Positions 55,965 to 64,000 are shown, counted from the stretch's first letter. The stretch: DNA of 64,000 nt from Pelomonas sp. Root1444 (GCF_001426885.1 NZ_LMFP01000028.1:299043-363042); one strand, 5' to 3'. Numbers and translations: made by a program. Notes: a model not told the origin generated them from the sequence alone.

Positions 55965-58900
55965 TCGACCAGCGCGCCTGGCTCGGCCGGCGTTGCGATG
56001 GCCGCCGCCACGTCGTCCAGCGAACGGTTGCTGCTGAGGCCGAAGCCACCGACCACGCGCTGGCCGACGGCGCCGCGGCCCGAGGCGGTGTGCACCCCGA
56101 CCCAGGCATTGCGGCCAGAGCGCTTGGCGGCATACAGGCCCAGGTCCGCCAGGTTGACGACCTGCTGCCAGCTGCGCGCCATCGGCCGCTCCAGCTCGAA
56201 GGGCACGCAGGCGAAGCCGATGGAACAACTGACGTCGATGCGGGCGCCGTCGTCCAGCTCGAAAGGCGTGGCGGCGATGACGGCGCGCATGCGCTCGGCC
56301 AGCTCCTCGGCCCGCACGCGGTCGGTGTCGCGGGCCACGGCCAGGAACTCCTCGCCGCCCCAGCGCACCAGGTAGTCGGACTCGCGCAGGACCGAGCGCA
56401 GCCGCGCGCCGAACTGCACCAGCACCGCGTCGCCGCCCGCATGGCCGTGGCGGTCGTTGATGCGCTTGAAGGCGTCGACGTCCAGCAGCAGGAACACGCT
56501 GTCCGTGTCCAGCGGCTGGCCGCCGGCGGCCAGCGTCTCCTGGGCACGGCGCAGGCTGGCGGCGAGGTCCTGCTCGATGTGGTCGGCCAGGAAACGGCGG
56601 TTGTGCAGGCCGGTCAGCGGGTCGGTGACGCTGCTCATCTGCAGCGCGGCGGACTTCTCCTCCAGCGTGCGGTGCAGCGCCTCCAGTTCGGCCGTGCGCT
56701 CGCGCACCTTGCTCTCCAGTTCACGCTGGCGCCGGTGCAGCAGCCGCGTGCGCAAGCGCACCGCGGCCAGCATCAGCAGCGCCAGCGACAGCGCCACAGC
56801 GGCGCGGAACCACCAGGTCTGGTGCCAGGCCGGCAGCACGCGGACGGGCAGCGCCAGCTCGCGCTCGCCCCACTGGCCGTCGCGGTTGGAGGCGCGCAGG
56901 CGCAGCCGGTAGTCGCCCGGCGGCAGGTTGGCGTAGGCCGCGAGCCGGCGCGATGCATCGGTCGCCACCCAGTCGGCGTCATAGCCCTCCAGCTTGAAGG
57001 CATAGCGGTTGCGCTCGGGGGCCGAGAAGTCGGTCGACGAGAACTCGACGGCCAGGCTGTTGGCCTCGGGCGCCACGGTCAGCGCGGCCGCGGCGGGGTC
57101 GACCGGCAGCGGTTGGCCGCCCAGTTTCACGTCGGTGACGAGGACGCTGGGCCGGTAGGCCCAGGCCTGCAGCTTCTCCGGCTGCACGACGGTCATGCCG
57201 CCGGCCCCGCCGAACAGCAGTTCCCCACGCGCCGTGCGCGCCGCCGAGCCGGTCCAGTAGGTCGGGAAGACGACGCCCTCCGCCCGCCGCAGCGCCATCA
57301 CCTCCAGCGTCTGCGCATCGACGCGCGCCAGGCCGTTGTCGGTGCTCGCCCAGATGCGGCCCTGCAGGTCCTGCAGCAATGCGTTGACGGTGCTGTCCGG
57401 CAGGCCCTGGGCCGGGCCCACGCGTTGCAGGGCGCCGCCGCCGGGGCCCGGCAGCACGTCGATGCCGCCGCCATAGCTGCCGATCCAGAGCCGGCCGCGG
57501 TCGTCCGTCAGCAGCGCGGTGATGAAGCCCGCCGACAGCGAACCGGCCTGCACCGGCCCCGGCAGCCACTGCGCGACGGCGCGGCTGGCCAGGTCGATGC
57601 GGTTCAGCCCATGCCGGGTGCCGGCCCACAGCACGCCCGGTGCGCGCGCGTCGCGGGCCAGCACGGTGATGCGTTGGTCGCTCAGGCCCGGCGCGACCGG
57701 CGTGAAGGCTTCGCTGCGGCCGCTGCGCAGGTCCAGCCGCCACAGCCCATCGGCCTGACCGCCGACCCACAGCTGCTCGCCGTCGGCCAGCAGCGCCCAC
57801 ACCGACGCCGCCGGGTCGCGTCCGGCCAGCGTCACGCGGCTCACGCGCCGCCCGGCCGCATCGGCACGGAACAGGCCCCGCTTGGTGCCGATGAAAAGCC
57901 CGCCATCCGGGGCCGGCGCCATCGCCAGCACGATGTCGGCCGGCAGCGCCGCCTCGGGCCGGCCGGCGTCGGGCCGCAGCGCGCCGACGCGGGCGCCGGA
58001 GGCATCCAGGATGTCGATGCCGCTCTTGTGCGTGCCCAGCCACAGGCCGCCATCGGGCCGCGGCTGTATCCAGCTGATCTCGGTGCTGACGAAGCGTGCA
58101 TCCAGCGCGTCGCCGCCGTCGGGCGTCACGCCGAAGCGCGTCAGCACGCCGCTCTGGCGCGGGTCGTGGCGGCTCAGGCCGCGGTTGGTCGCCACCCAGA
58201 TCAGCCCGGCGCGGTCGCGGTACAGGCCGCGCAGCGCGTTGTCGGCCAGGCTCATCGGCCAGGCCGGCACATGGCGGATACGGCGCGTCTGGCCCTGCGC
58301 CAGGTCGACGGCGACCAGGCCCTGGCTCTGCGTCGCCACCCACACCTCGCCGGGCTGCACCTCGGCGATGCCGGCGATCTGGCTGTCCGCCAGCAGGTCC
58401 ATGCCGTCGTGCATGGCGCGCTCGCGCACTGGCGAGGCTGGCGCCCGGCCCTCGTCGGGCAGCACGAAGACGCCATGCTGCAGGCTGCCGACCCAGATGC
58501 GCCCGGCGCTGTCCTGTTTCAGCACCTCGGGCTGCACCGTCGTGCCGCCGCGCAGCGGCACGGGGTCCAGCCTGGATGCGCCAGGCTCGCGCCGGAACAG
58601 GCCCGCGGCGCTGCCCAGCCAGAGCGTGCCGCGACGGTCGCGCAGCAGCACGCGCACCTGCGCGCCGGCGGCCATCGCCCAGGTGCGGCTGGCGTGCTCG
58701 ATGCGGCCGCTGGCCGGGTCCAGGCGGTCCAGCCCGGCGTCGGTGACGATCCAGAGACCGCCCTCGCCATCGTCCAGCACCTGGCGCACGCTGACATGGC
58801 TGAGCCCGCGCTCGCCGCCAACCTCGTAGCGCACGAAGCGGTCGGTCGCCGGGTCATGGCGCAGCAGGCCGGCCGACGTCGTGCCCACCCACAACCGGCC

Positions 58901-59230
58901 GCGCGCATCGCCATGCAGCGCCTGCACGTAGTTGTCGGGCAAGGCGCCCTCGCGCTGCGGGTCAGCCTGGTAGACGCGGAAGCGGTAGCCGTCCCAGCGC
59001 GACAGGCCGCCGGGGCTGCCTATCCACAGGAAGCCCTGGCCGTCTTCGGCGAGCGCCGTCGCAATGGCATTGGGCAGGCCCCGGTCCTGGCTGATGTGCT
59101 GGAAGGCGATGTCCGCCAGGCGCTCATGGCGCGGCTCGGGCGCGGCCTGCGCGACGCCGGCAACCAACGCGAGACCGAGCGTGAAACGCCAGGCAAGGAG
59201 AAGCTGCAGTCGGAACTCGCGCAGGCGCAC
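55961..59230 (-). CDS. Membrane-bound beta-propeller diguanylate cyclase
   Basis: A 1089-residue sensor. A signal peptide or anchor (LLLAWRFTLGLALVAGVAQAA) leads into about 650 residues of repeated two-component-regulator propeller blades, many ending in LWVGT- or IWVGS-like motifs, probably periplasmic. A Y_Y_Y domain follows (FKLEGYDADWVATDASRRLA), then a transmembrane helix near 790-815, a coiled coil and a GGDEF domain. The active site GGEEF is intact at 958-962, and RESD five residues before it is a product-inhibition I-site, so it should make c-di-GMP. The GTG at 59230 is the best start. The ligand is unknown; no histidine kinase or receiver domain is present. Confidence 0.92.
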   Translation of the reverse strand: MRLREFRLQLLLAWRFTLGLALVAGVAQAAPEPRHERLADIAFQHISQDRGLPNAIATALAEDGQGFLWIGSPGGLSRWDGYRFRVYQADPQREGALPDNYVQALHGDARGRLWVGTTSAGLLRHDPATDRFVRYEVGGERGLSHVSVRQVLDDGEGGLWIVTDAGLDRLDPASGRIEHASRTWAMAAGAQVRVLLRDRRGTLWLGSAAGLFRREPGASRLDPVPLRGGTTVQPEVLKQDSAGRIWVGSLQHGVFVLPDEGRAPASPVRERAMHDGMDLLADSQIAGIAEVQPGEVWVATQSQGLVAVDLAQGQTRRIRHVPAWPMSLADNALRGLYRDRAGLIWVATNRGLSRHDPRQSGVLTRFGVTPDGGDALDARFVSTEISWIQPRPDGGLWLGTHKSGIDILDASGARVGALRPDAGRPEAALPADIVLAMAPAPDGGLFIGTKRGLFRADAAGRRVSRVTLAGRDPAASVWALLADGEQLWVGGQADGLWRLDLRSGRSEAFTPVAPGLSDQRITVLARDARAPGVLWAGTRHGLNRIDLASRAVAQWLPGPVQAGSLSAGFITALLTDDRGRLWIGSYGGGIDVLPGPGGGALQRVGPAQGLPDSTVNALLQDLQGRIWASTDNGLARVDAQTLEVMALRRAEGVVFPTYWTGSAARTARGELLFGGAGGMTVVQPEKLQAWAYRPSVLVTDVKLGGQPLPVDPAAAALTVAPEANSLAVEFSSTDFSAPERNRYAFKLEGYDADWVATDASRRLAAYANLPPGDYRLRLRASNRDGQWGERELALPVRVLPAWHQTWWFRAAVALSLALLMLAAVRLRTRLLHRRQRELESKVRERTAELEALHRTLEEKSAALQMSSVTDPLTGLHNRRFLADHIEQDLAASLRRAQETLAAGGQPLDTDSVFLLLDVDAFKRINDRHGHAGGDAVLVQFGARLRSVLRESDYLVRWGGEEFLAVARDTDRVRAEELAERMRAVIAATPFELDDGARIDVSCSIGFACVPFELERPMARSWQQVVNLADLGLYAAKRSGRNAWVGVHTASGRGAVGQRVVGGFGLSSNRSLDDVAAAIATPAEPGALVD

Positions 59231-59291
59231 GTCGGGGCATGAGGGGTGGGCTGTCCGGCCCGGAACCGGCGATTCTCATCCACGCCAGGCC

Positions 59292-59338
59292 CGGCTTCGG
59301 CGTGAAGCCGCGCTGGGCGGCAGGCTTATTTCTGCCGC
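59292..59338 (-). other. Two adjacent hairpins after cysE
   Basis: CGGCTTC/GAAGCCG (59292-59310) and GCGGCAG/CTGCCGC (59317-59338), both perfect 7-bp stems, lie between the cysE stop and the cyclase start. There is no U-tract leftward; they may mark the cysE mRNA end. Confidence 0.4.
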
Positions 59339-59351
59339 GCCGCGCCCCAGC

Positions 59352-60128
59352 TCACTTGACGAGCCGGTTCATCTCCGCCGCGTCGAAGGTCTCGTCGCGC
59401 TGCGCGTCGCAGGGCACGCAGTCGCCGACCGGCTTGCCCAGCTGCGCGGAGAGCTTGCAGACGGCGCCCCACAGCAGCGCGATCTGGTGCTCATGGCCGG
59501 AGGCGCTGTCGATGAGGCCGCGCATGGCCAGGGCCACCGGGTCGTCGCCCTGCGTCACGCCGTAGGCGGAGAAGCCCATCTTGGCGGCGGCCTCCTCGCG
59601 CGCGCGCTCGCTGGCCGCTTCGATGACGCGGGCCGGGTTGCCGACGGCCGTCGCGCCCGCGGGCACCGGCTTCGTGACAACCGCGCCCGAGCCGATGCGC
59701 GCGCCAGCGCCGACGGTAAAGCCGCCGAGCACGCAGGCGTTGGCGCCAACGATGACGCCCGGGCCCAGCGTCGGATGGCGCTTGGCACCCTTCACGAGCG
59801 ACGTGCCGCCGAGCGTCACGCCCTGGTAGATGGTGCAGCCCTCGCCGATCTCGGCCATCTCGCCGATGACGATGCCCATGCCATGGTCGATGAAGACCTT
59901 GCGGCCGATCTTGGCGCCGGGATGGATCTCGATGCCGGTCAGCCAGCGGCTCCAGTGCGACAGCCAGCGCGCCAGCCACTTGAAGCCGTGATGCCAGAGC
60001 CAGTTCGCGCGGCGATGGAACATCAGCGCATGCAGGCCCGGATAACAGGTCAGCACCTCCCACGTCGACCGGGCGGCCGGGTCGCGTTCGAGGATGAGGG
60101 CGATGTCTTCGCGCAGGCGCTGGAACAT
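59352..60128 (-). CDS. cysE: Serine O-acetyltransferase
   Basis: A 258-residue enzyme making O-acetylserine for cysteine synthesis. The N-terminal helical part is short, as in the CysE form associated with Fe-S gene clusters, and the left-handed beta-helix follows ([20 protein letters not shown], with [20 protein letters not shown]). The C-terminal tail ends in Lys, not the Ile that inserts into cysteine synthase, so complex formation may differ. It lies 40 bp after trmJ; trmJ, cysE and isc genes are adjacent in some proteobacteria but are about 24 kb apart here. Confidence 0.94.
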   Translation of the reverse strand: MFQRLREDIALILERDPAARSTWEVLTCYPGLHALMFHRRANWLWHHGFKWLARWLSHWSRWLTGIEIHPGAKIGRKVFIDHGMGIVIGEMAEIGEGCTIYQGVTLGGTSLVKGAKRHPTLGPGVIVGANACVLGGFTVGAGARIGSGAVVTKPVPAGATAVGNPARVIEAASERAREEAAAKMGFSAYGVTQGDDPVALAMRGLIDSASGHEHQIALLWGAVCKLSAQLGKPVGDCVPCDAQRDETFDAAEMNRLVK

Positions 60129-60168
60129 GGTGCTGCCGGGGGAGAAAGGCCGGCCAGTGTAGGTGGGG

Positions 60169-60906
60169 CTACTTTGAGCCTGCTGGGACTACGGTCTTGC
60201 TCATCTGCCGCGCGATGCCGCGCAGGATGTGGATCTCTTCGTTCGTCAGGCCGGCGCGGTTGAAGAGCTGGTTCAGGCGCGGCATCAGTTTCCTGGGCGC
60301 GGCGGGATCGAGGTAGCCGATGTCGGTGAGCGCGGCCTGCAGGTGGTCGAGCAGGCCTTGCACGGCGCGGGCGTCGGCGCGTTCGGGGTCGGGCGTGCGC
60401 GGCTGCACGTCGAAGCCGCCGACGGCCTGGCGCAGGTCGTAGGCCAGCAGTTGCACCGCCTGGGCGAGGTTCAACGAGCCGTAGTCCGGGTGCGTGGGGA
60501 TGCTCAGCACCGCGTGGCAGCGGTAGACGTCCTCGTTGCTCATGCCGTAGCGCTCGGAGCCGAACACCAGTGCCAGGCGCGGGGCGGCCTCGCGGGCGGC
60601 CAGCTCGGCGAACAGCGCACGCGGCTCGCGCGTGGGCGGGCCGAAGTCGCGCGGCGTCATCGCGGTGGCACAGGCGAAGTCCACGCCATCGAGCGCCTCG
60701 GCCAGCGTGGCGACGACACGGGCGCGCGCCAGGATGTCGGCCGCGCCGCTGGCCATGGCGATGGCTTCCTCATGGCAGAGCACGTCGGCGAAACGCGGTG
60801 CCACGAGCACCAAGTCATGGAAGCCCATCACCTTCATCGCCCGCGCCGTCGCGCCGACGTTGCCGGCATGGCTGGTGTGGATGAGGATGAAGCGTGTGGA
60901 TTCCAC
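60169..60906 (-). CDS. trmJ: tRNA (cytidine/uridine-32-2'-O)-methyltransferase TrmJ
   Basis: A 245-residue SPOUT methyltransferase acting on position 32 of tRNAs. It begins [21 protein letters not shown] and has [15 protein letters not shown] and [19 protein letters not shown], which form the AdoMet knot; the C-terminal helical extension is normal. The GTG at 60906 is chosen because homologues start just before [13 protein letters not shown]; the frame stays open 55 codons further upstream through an inverted repeat but lacks conserved character. No ribosome-binding site is clear. Confidence 0.93.
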   Translation of the reverse strand: MESTRFILIHTSHAGNVGATARAMKVMGFHDLVLVAPRFADVLCHEEAIAMASGAADILARARVVATLAEALDGVDFACATAMTPRDFGPPTREPRALFAELAAREAAPRLALVFGSERYGMSNEDVYRCHAVLSIPTHPDYGSLNLAQAVQLLAYDLRQAVGGFDVQPRTPDPERADARAVQGLLDHLQAALTDIGYLDPAAPRKLMPRLNQLFNRAGLTNEEIHILRGIARQMSKTVVPAGSK

Positions 60907-60921
60907 GGGTTTGCACTGGTT

Positions 60922-61166
60922 GGGGTCTGTTAGCGCTACGGCAATGGGTCGCGAAGACCCGCCGCCGCGGGCCAGTCTAGGCGTGCGGGCAAGCGACGCA
61001 ACAACGAGTGGCGCGTGGCGGCGGGCCTTCCCGGAGGGTTGTGAGCAGAATGGCCGCATGCGGCGTTGCAAATCCTCGCCGGGTGTCCAACCCGGCTGCG
61101 GTTCGCGCCTTGCCTGCGGCCATTCTGCTCACAACGCGACCCATTGCCGTAGCGCTAGCAGACCCC
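60922..61166. repeat. Nested 245-bp inverted repeat between trmJ and suhB
   Basis: Outer arms 60922-60953 and 61135-61166 are inverted copies matching at 31 of 32 positions. Inner arms 61038-61058 and 61115-61135 match at 21 of 21. On the right the two arms touch; on the left they are separated by 84 bp, which itself closes as a hairpin (CCCGCCGCC 60958-60966 with GGCGGCGGG 61017-61025). The apex holds CCGGGT-GTCCA-ACCCGG at 61079-61095. The outer arms include the palindrome TAGCGCTA. There is no gene inside. It could be a MITE-like relic, a cruciform or a structured RNA. No clear target-site duplication is visible. Confidence 0.9.
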
Positions 61167-61171
61167 TTGGC

Positions 61172-61177
61172 TAGAAT
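61172..61177 (+). promoter_or_regulatory. Possible suhB -10 box at the edge of the inverted repeat
   Basis: TAGAAT starts 6 bp outside the right arm of the inverted repeat. The matching -35 region would fall inside that arm, where only TTGCCG at 61144 (22-bp spacing) resembles one. The repeat could therefore influence suhB transcription. Confidence 0.4.
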
Positions 61178-61258
61178 CGCGCGATTATCCGGGCCTGGCT
61201 TCCAGTCACCCGCCGCTCTTTCCTCCTGTCAGCCCCTTCTTCCCAGCGAGTGCCACGC

Positions 61259-62203
61259 ATGCTGCAAACGTCCCACCATCCCATGCTCAATGTCGCCATC
61301 AAGGCGGCGCGTGCGGCTGGCGCCCTCATCAACCGCGCCTCGCTGGACCTCGAAGCTCTGCGCATCAACACCAAGAGCCCGAACGACTTCGTCACCGAGG
61401 TCGACCACGCCGCAGAAGGGGTGATCATCGAGACGCTGCTGGGCGCCTACCCCGACCACGGCATCCTCGCCGAAGAGTCCGGCCGCACCCGCGGCGCCAA
61501 GCATTCCGAGTTCGTCTGGATCATCGATCCGCTGGACGGCACCACCAACTTCATCCACGGCCTGCCGATGTACTGCGTGTCCATCGCGCTGGCCCACCGC
61601 GGTGTCGTGCAGCAGGCCGTCGTCTACGACCCGACCCGCAACGACCTCTTCTACGCCACCAAGGGCCGCGGCGCCTTCCTGAACGACCGCCGCCTGCGCG
61701 TGTCCAAGCGCACCCGCATGAGCGACGCGCTGATCGGCACCGGCTTCCCCTTCCGCCGCGGCGACAACTTCAAGCGCTACGTGAAGATGTTCGAGGAAGT
61801 CATGCAGCAATGCGCCGGCCTGCGCCGCCCGGGCGCCGCGGCACTCGACCTCTGCTACGTCGCGGCCGGCTACTACGACGCCTTCTTCGAGACCGGCCTG
61901 CAACCCTGGGACGTGGCGGCCGGCTCGCTGATCGTCACCGAGGCGGGCGGCCTTATCGGCAACTTCACCGGCGAGGCCGACTTCCTGCACCAGCGCGAGG
62001 TCGTTGCCGGCAACCCCAAGATCTACGGCCAGCTCGTGACGACGCTGGCGCCCTACACGCGCGTCATCAAGGACGAAGAAGCGGCCACGGCGCCCGCATC
62101 GGAGCCCACGGCCGCGCCCGAGGCCGCAGCCGCTCCCGTCGTCAAGAAGCGCGCCGCGGTGCGCATCAAGAAGGACGACAAGGCCAGCGACGCACCGCTC
62201 TGA
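61259..62203 (+). CDS. suhB: Inositol-1-monophosphatase SuhB
   Basis: A 314-residue Mg2+-dependent phosphatase; in E. coli SuhB also joins the rRNA antitermination complex. Metal ligands are in [22 protein letters not shown] and [17 protein letters not shown]. The enzyme core ends near residue 265; the remaining 50 residues are an Ala/Pro/Lys-rich tail ([19 protein letters not shown]) longer than in E. coli, possibly RNA-binding. Starts at 61250 (GTG), 61259 (ATG) and 61283 ([13 protein letters not shown]) are all possible. A terminator follows. Confidence 0.93.
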   Translation: MLQTSHHPMLNVAIKAARAAGALINRASLDLEALRINTKSPNDFVTEVDHAAEGVIIETLLGAYPDHGILAEESGRTRGAKHSEFVWIIDPLDGTTNFIHGLPMYCVSIALAHRGVVQQAVVYDPTRNDLFYATKGRGAFLNDRRLRVSKRTRMSDALIGTGFPFRRGDNFKRYVKMFEEVMQQCAGLRRPGAAALDLCYVAAGYYDAFFETGLQPWDVAAGSLIVTEAGGLIGNFTGEADFLHQREVVAGNPKIYGQLVTTLAPYTRVIKDEEAATAPASEPTAAPEAAAAPVVKKRAAVRIKKDDKASDAPL

Positions 62204-62222
62204 CCTGCCGCGTTTGCACGTA

Positions 62223-62252
62223 ACGAAGCCCTCCTCGCGAGGGCTTCGTCGT
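62223..62252 (+). terminator. Terminator after suhB
   Basis: Perfect 11-bp stem ACGAAGCCCTC (62223-62233) with GAGGGCTTCGT (62239-62249) around a CTCGC loop, followed by CGTTTCC. The T-run is short, but the stem is long and it lies 20 bp after the stop codon. Confidence 0.7.
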
Positions 62253-62343
62253 TTCCGGCCGTGACGGAGTTGACGCAGGCCGCGTCCTCGGGAGAACCCA
62301 CCCCCGACAGCGTGACTTGTGCACGGCCGAACCCCTTACCTGT

Positions 62344-62397
62344 GGGGGATCGGTTGGCAAGAATGCGCTGCAACGCGGCCTAACGCCGCAATCCCCC
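62344..62397 (+). other. Hairpin in the leader of the TonB-domain gene
   Basis: GGGGGAT (62344-62350) pairs with ATCCCCC (62391-62397); inside, GCGGC pairs with GCCGC around CTAAC (62375-62389). It ends 24 bp before the start codon. It could affect translation or be part of the promoter region; no known motif is recognised. Confidence 0.4.
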
Positions 62398-62421
62398 GAC
62401 CCACGCCAACAAACCCGAAAG

Positions 62422-62742
62422 ATGCAGATGCTCGCTCGCTCCGCCCTCGCCCTCGCCCTGGTCGCCGCTGCTTCGCTGGCCCATGCCGATGCCAAGGTCC
62501 TGAAGAAGGTCGCCCCCGAGTACCCGAACGAGGCCATCAAGAAGAACATCAGCGCCGGCAGCGTGCGCGCCAAGCTGAACATCGGCGGCGACGGCAAGGT
62601 CGCCACCGTGGACATCGTCGAGGCCGAGCCCAAGCGCGTCTTCGACCGCGCCGCCACCGAAGCCCTGAGCCAGTGGAAGTTCGAAGGCACCGGCGCCACC
62701 CAGACGCATGAAGTCAAGCTGGTGTTCAAGTCGGAAGACTGA
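62422..62742 (+). CDS. Secreted stand-alone TonB C-terminal domain protein
   Basis: A 106-residue protein: signal peptide MQMLARSALALALVAAASLAHA followed directly by a TonB C-terminal-like domain (VLKKVAPEYPNEAIKKNISA, then GSVRAKLNIGGDGKV, then ALSQWKFEG). It lacks the N-terminal membrane anchor and Pro-rich spacer that TonB needs to reach ExbBD, so it is probably free in the periplasm and not itself an energy transducer. No exbB, exbD or receptor gene is nearby. ATG at 62428 is an alternative start. A terminator follows. Confidence 0.82.
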   Translation: MQMLARSALALALVAAASLAHADAKVLKKVAPEYPNEAIKKNISAGSVRAKLNIGGDGKVATVDIVEAEPKRVFDRAATEALSQWKFEGTGATQTHEVKLVFKSED

Positions 62743-62771
62743 TCGCCGAGTCTCTGACTCCCCAAGCGCCG

Positions 62772-62796
62772 AAGGCCCGCACCTGCGGGCCTTTCG
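62772..62796 (+). terminator. Intrinsic terminator after the TonB-domain gene
   Basis: AAGGCCCGC (62772-62780) pairs with GCGGGCCTT (62785-62793) around ACCT, followed by TTCGCTTT. It closes the rightward transcript just before the convergent gene ending at 62802. Confidence 0.8.
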
Positions 62797-62801
62797 CTTT
62801 C

Positions 62802-63863
62802 CTAGTGCGGCTCGTCGGCGCTCACCGCGTCGCGCATGCCCGTGGGGCCGATGCGGAACTGGTACGACGCCACGCCGTCGGCCGCTCGCCCCGGCGGCGC
62901 AAACAGCGCCACCAGCAACGCATCGCCTTCGCGCCAACCCACGCCGGCCCGGCCCACGACCGCCAGCCACCAGCGCGCCCCTACCCGAACCGGGAGCACG
63001 CGTAGGTCGGCGTTGGAGAAGCCGGTGAGCATGGGGTCCAGCCCCTTCTCGTCGGCACCGAACAACGGGAAAGGCGGATTCATGTCGCCGATGGCGCCGG
63101 GCTCGGCCAGCAGCGGCTTGAGCGCGGCAGCCACCGCCGCATCCGGCCGAGCGCCGCCGTCAAAGCCCTGTGCGTCCAGGGGCCGGCCGGCAAGACGCGC
63201 GGCCTCGTACGCCTGCGCCAGCCGCCGCGCAACCGGCTCCCCTGCGTCGCAGACCTCGCTACCCGGCGGGCAGAAGCGCTGCGCCACGGTCATGGCGGTG
63301 TGCCGACGCAGCTTGACACTGCAGCGCTGTCCCCAGCCCTGTCCGGTCCACGTGGCGATGCGGTAGTGGAGATCGGGGCTGGTCACGGACGGCGCGCCGC
63401 CCACGACGAAGGCCGGCTGCCCCAGCACGCGGGCAAACGCAGCCGACTGCGTCGTACACAGGTTCAGGCGCTCCAAGTCGAACGGCGGCTTCAGCTGCCG
63501 TGGCGGTCTGCCGGGCTGGGCTTCCACCAGCACCAGGGACTGGCAATGCGCCGTGCCAGCGAACTCGTCGATCAGGTAGACCGGCGCGCCGCCCAGTTGC
63601 TGCACCCCCATGGGTTGCGACTCGGAGGCGCCAAGCAGGCTGCGCCAGCGGGCGTCGTTGGCCAGCGCGGCAACGGTGGGCGACGGCTTGGCGGGCTGGG
63701 ACGGCTTGATCCAGGCCGACAGCGGATCCGCCTGAGCCCATGTGGCCGGCGGCGCCCGACTGGCTTCATCGGCCAGCCGCGTGCACGCAGAAGGCTCGGC
63801 CGCATCGGCAAACCCGCCGGTCAGACCGGCCAGCAACAGACCAGCCAGCAGCGCCTTGTTCAT
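62802..63863 (-). CDS. Secreted protein of unknown function
   Basis: A 353-residue protein I do not recognise. A signal peptide (MNKALLAGLLLAGLTGGFADA) precedes a mature part with eight or so scattered cysteines (SACTRL, AHCQSL, LNLCTT, QRCSVKL, RFCPPGSEVC), so disulfides are likely in the periplasm. Motif-like parts are AGTAHCQSLVLVE and VGARWWLAVVGRAGVGWREGD. There is no transmembrane helix after the signal. It stands alone between a terminator and the mutS leader, transcribed away from mutS. Codon use resembles its neighbours. Confidence 0.75.
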   Translation of the reverse strand: MNKALLAGLLLAGLTGGFADAAEPSACTRLADEASRAPPATWAQADPLSAWIKPSQPAKPSPTVAALANDARWRSLLGASESQPMGVQQLGGAPVYLIDEFAGTAHCQSLVLVEAQPGRPPRQLKPPFDLERLNLCTTQSAAFARVLGQPAFVVGGAPSVTSPDLHYRIATWTGQGWGQRCSVKLRRHTAMTVAQRFCPPGSEVCDAGEPVARRLAQAYEAARLAGRPLDAQGFDGGARPDAAVAAALKPLLAEPGAIGDMNPPFPLFGADEKGLDPMLTGFSNADLRVLPVRVGARWWLAVVGRAGVGWREGDALLVALFAPPGRAADGVASYQFRIGPTGMRDAVSADEPH

Positions 63864-63915
63864 CGTCGACTCCCTCGGGCGGCAAAGGCCGCCGCTTAAA
63901 CTGCGGCCCATTCTG

Positions 63916-63944
63916 AAGCCCTCCGCCGGGGGGCTTTGCTTTTT
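63916..63944 (+). terminator. Terminator-like hairpin directly before mutS
   Basis: AAGCCCTCC (63916-63924) pairs with GGGGGGCTT (63928-63936), one wobble, around a GCC loop, then TGCTTTTT. It has intrinsic-terminator form on the + strand and ends 13 bp before the mutS ATG. No rightward gene ends here, so it may attenuate mutS or stop transcription arriving from upstream. Confidence 0.6.
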
Positions 63945-63956
63945 GCTCCGACGCCG

Positions 63957-64000
63957 ATGACCCAGACCGCTGACTTCAGCGCCCATACACCCATGATGAG
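63957..64000 (+). CDS. mutS: DNA mismatch repair protein MutS, N-terminal start (partial)
   Basis: Only the first 14 codons are present: MTQTADFSAHTPMM. The segment SAHTPMM is the characteristic opening of beta- and gammaproteobacterial MutS, just before its mismatch-binding domain. The gene runs off the window. No strong Shine-Dalgarno sequence is visible; the upstream bases are the T-rich end of the terminator-like hairpin. Confidence 0.8.
   Translation, partial: MTQTADFSAHTPMM

Noticed and set aside
60907..61071. An upstream extension of trmJ through the inverted repeat
   Set aside because: It adds 55 residues absent from the TrmJ family; the sequence is better explained by the repeat.
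61144..61177. A complete -35/-10 promoter for suhB (TTGCCG and TAGAAT)
   Set aside because: The spacing is 22 bp, too long for sigma-70; only the -10 box is kept, at low confidence.

Overview
The window is ordinary chromosomal DNA from a high-GC betaproteobacterium. Gene content and order point to Burkholderiales, probably near the Roseateles/Rubrivivax/Mitsuaria group: a complete nuoA-N operon followed by DUF2818 and NUDIX genes, tpiA-secG-tRNA-Leu in front of nuo, a PHA depolymerase, Bug/TRAP transporters, and zapA near 6S RNA and an EVE gene. The genus is inference from memory. I see no insertion sequence, prophage, CRISPR array or plasmid gene, and coding density is very high.

Layout. 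1-8 kb: end of a Bug-type solute receptor, a BrkB-family membrane protein, DUF2069, an FAD-linked oxidase, and an RND efflux permease with its adaptor. 7.8-28.8 kb: a long leftward run rpsO-pnp-quinone oxidoreductase-tpiA-secG-tRNA-Leu-nuoABCDEFGHIJKLMN-DUF2818-NUDIX, joining RNA turnover, glycolysis, protein export and respiratory complex I. 28.9-35.8 kb: a small heat-shock gene behind a sigma-32-like promoter, facing the iscR-iscS-iscU-iscA-hscB-hscA-fdx-tsaD operon. 35.9-44.5 kb: uvrB, an aminotransferase, phaZ-rnfB-like-nth, a TIGR02449-like gene with zapA, and a membrane M48 protease. 44.5-49.8 kb: 6S RNA, EVE, TauE-like exporter, a degenerate GGDEF protein, a YhiN-like flavoprotein, rpsU, yqeY and a DUF442 phosphatase. 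49.8-53.2 kb: TRAP permeases facing their probable receptor. 53.4-64 kb: pmbA, darP, mog, a beta-propeller diguanylate cyclase, cysE, trmJ, suhB, a tiny TonB-domain protein, an unknown secreted protein and the first codons of mutS.

The coding content is mostly textbook. The less ordinary signals lie between genes: (i) a nested, nearly perfect inverted repeat of about 245 bp between trmJ and suhB; (ii) an intrinsic terminator inside the isc operon between iscA and hscB; (iii) IscR-like half-sites in a 40-bp dyad ahead of iscR; (iv) heavily folded leaders for rpsO and pnp; (v) large hairpins downstream of pmbA and of the aminotransferase gene; (vi) a terminator-shaped hairpin just before mutS. 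No wholly new multi-gene system is evident; the trmJ-suhB element is the best candidate for something undescribed.
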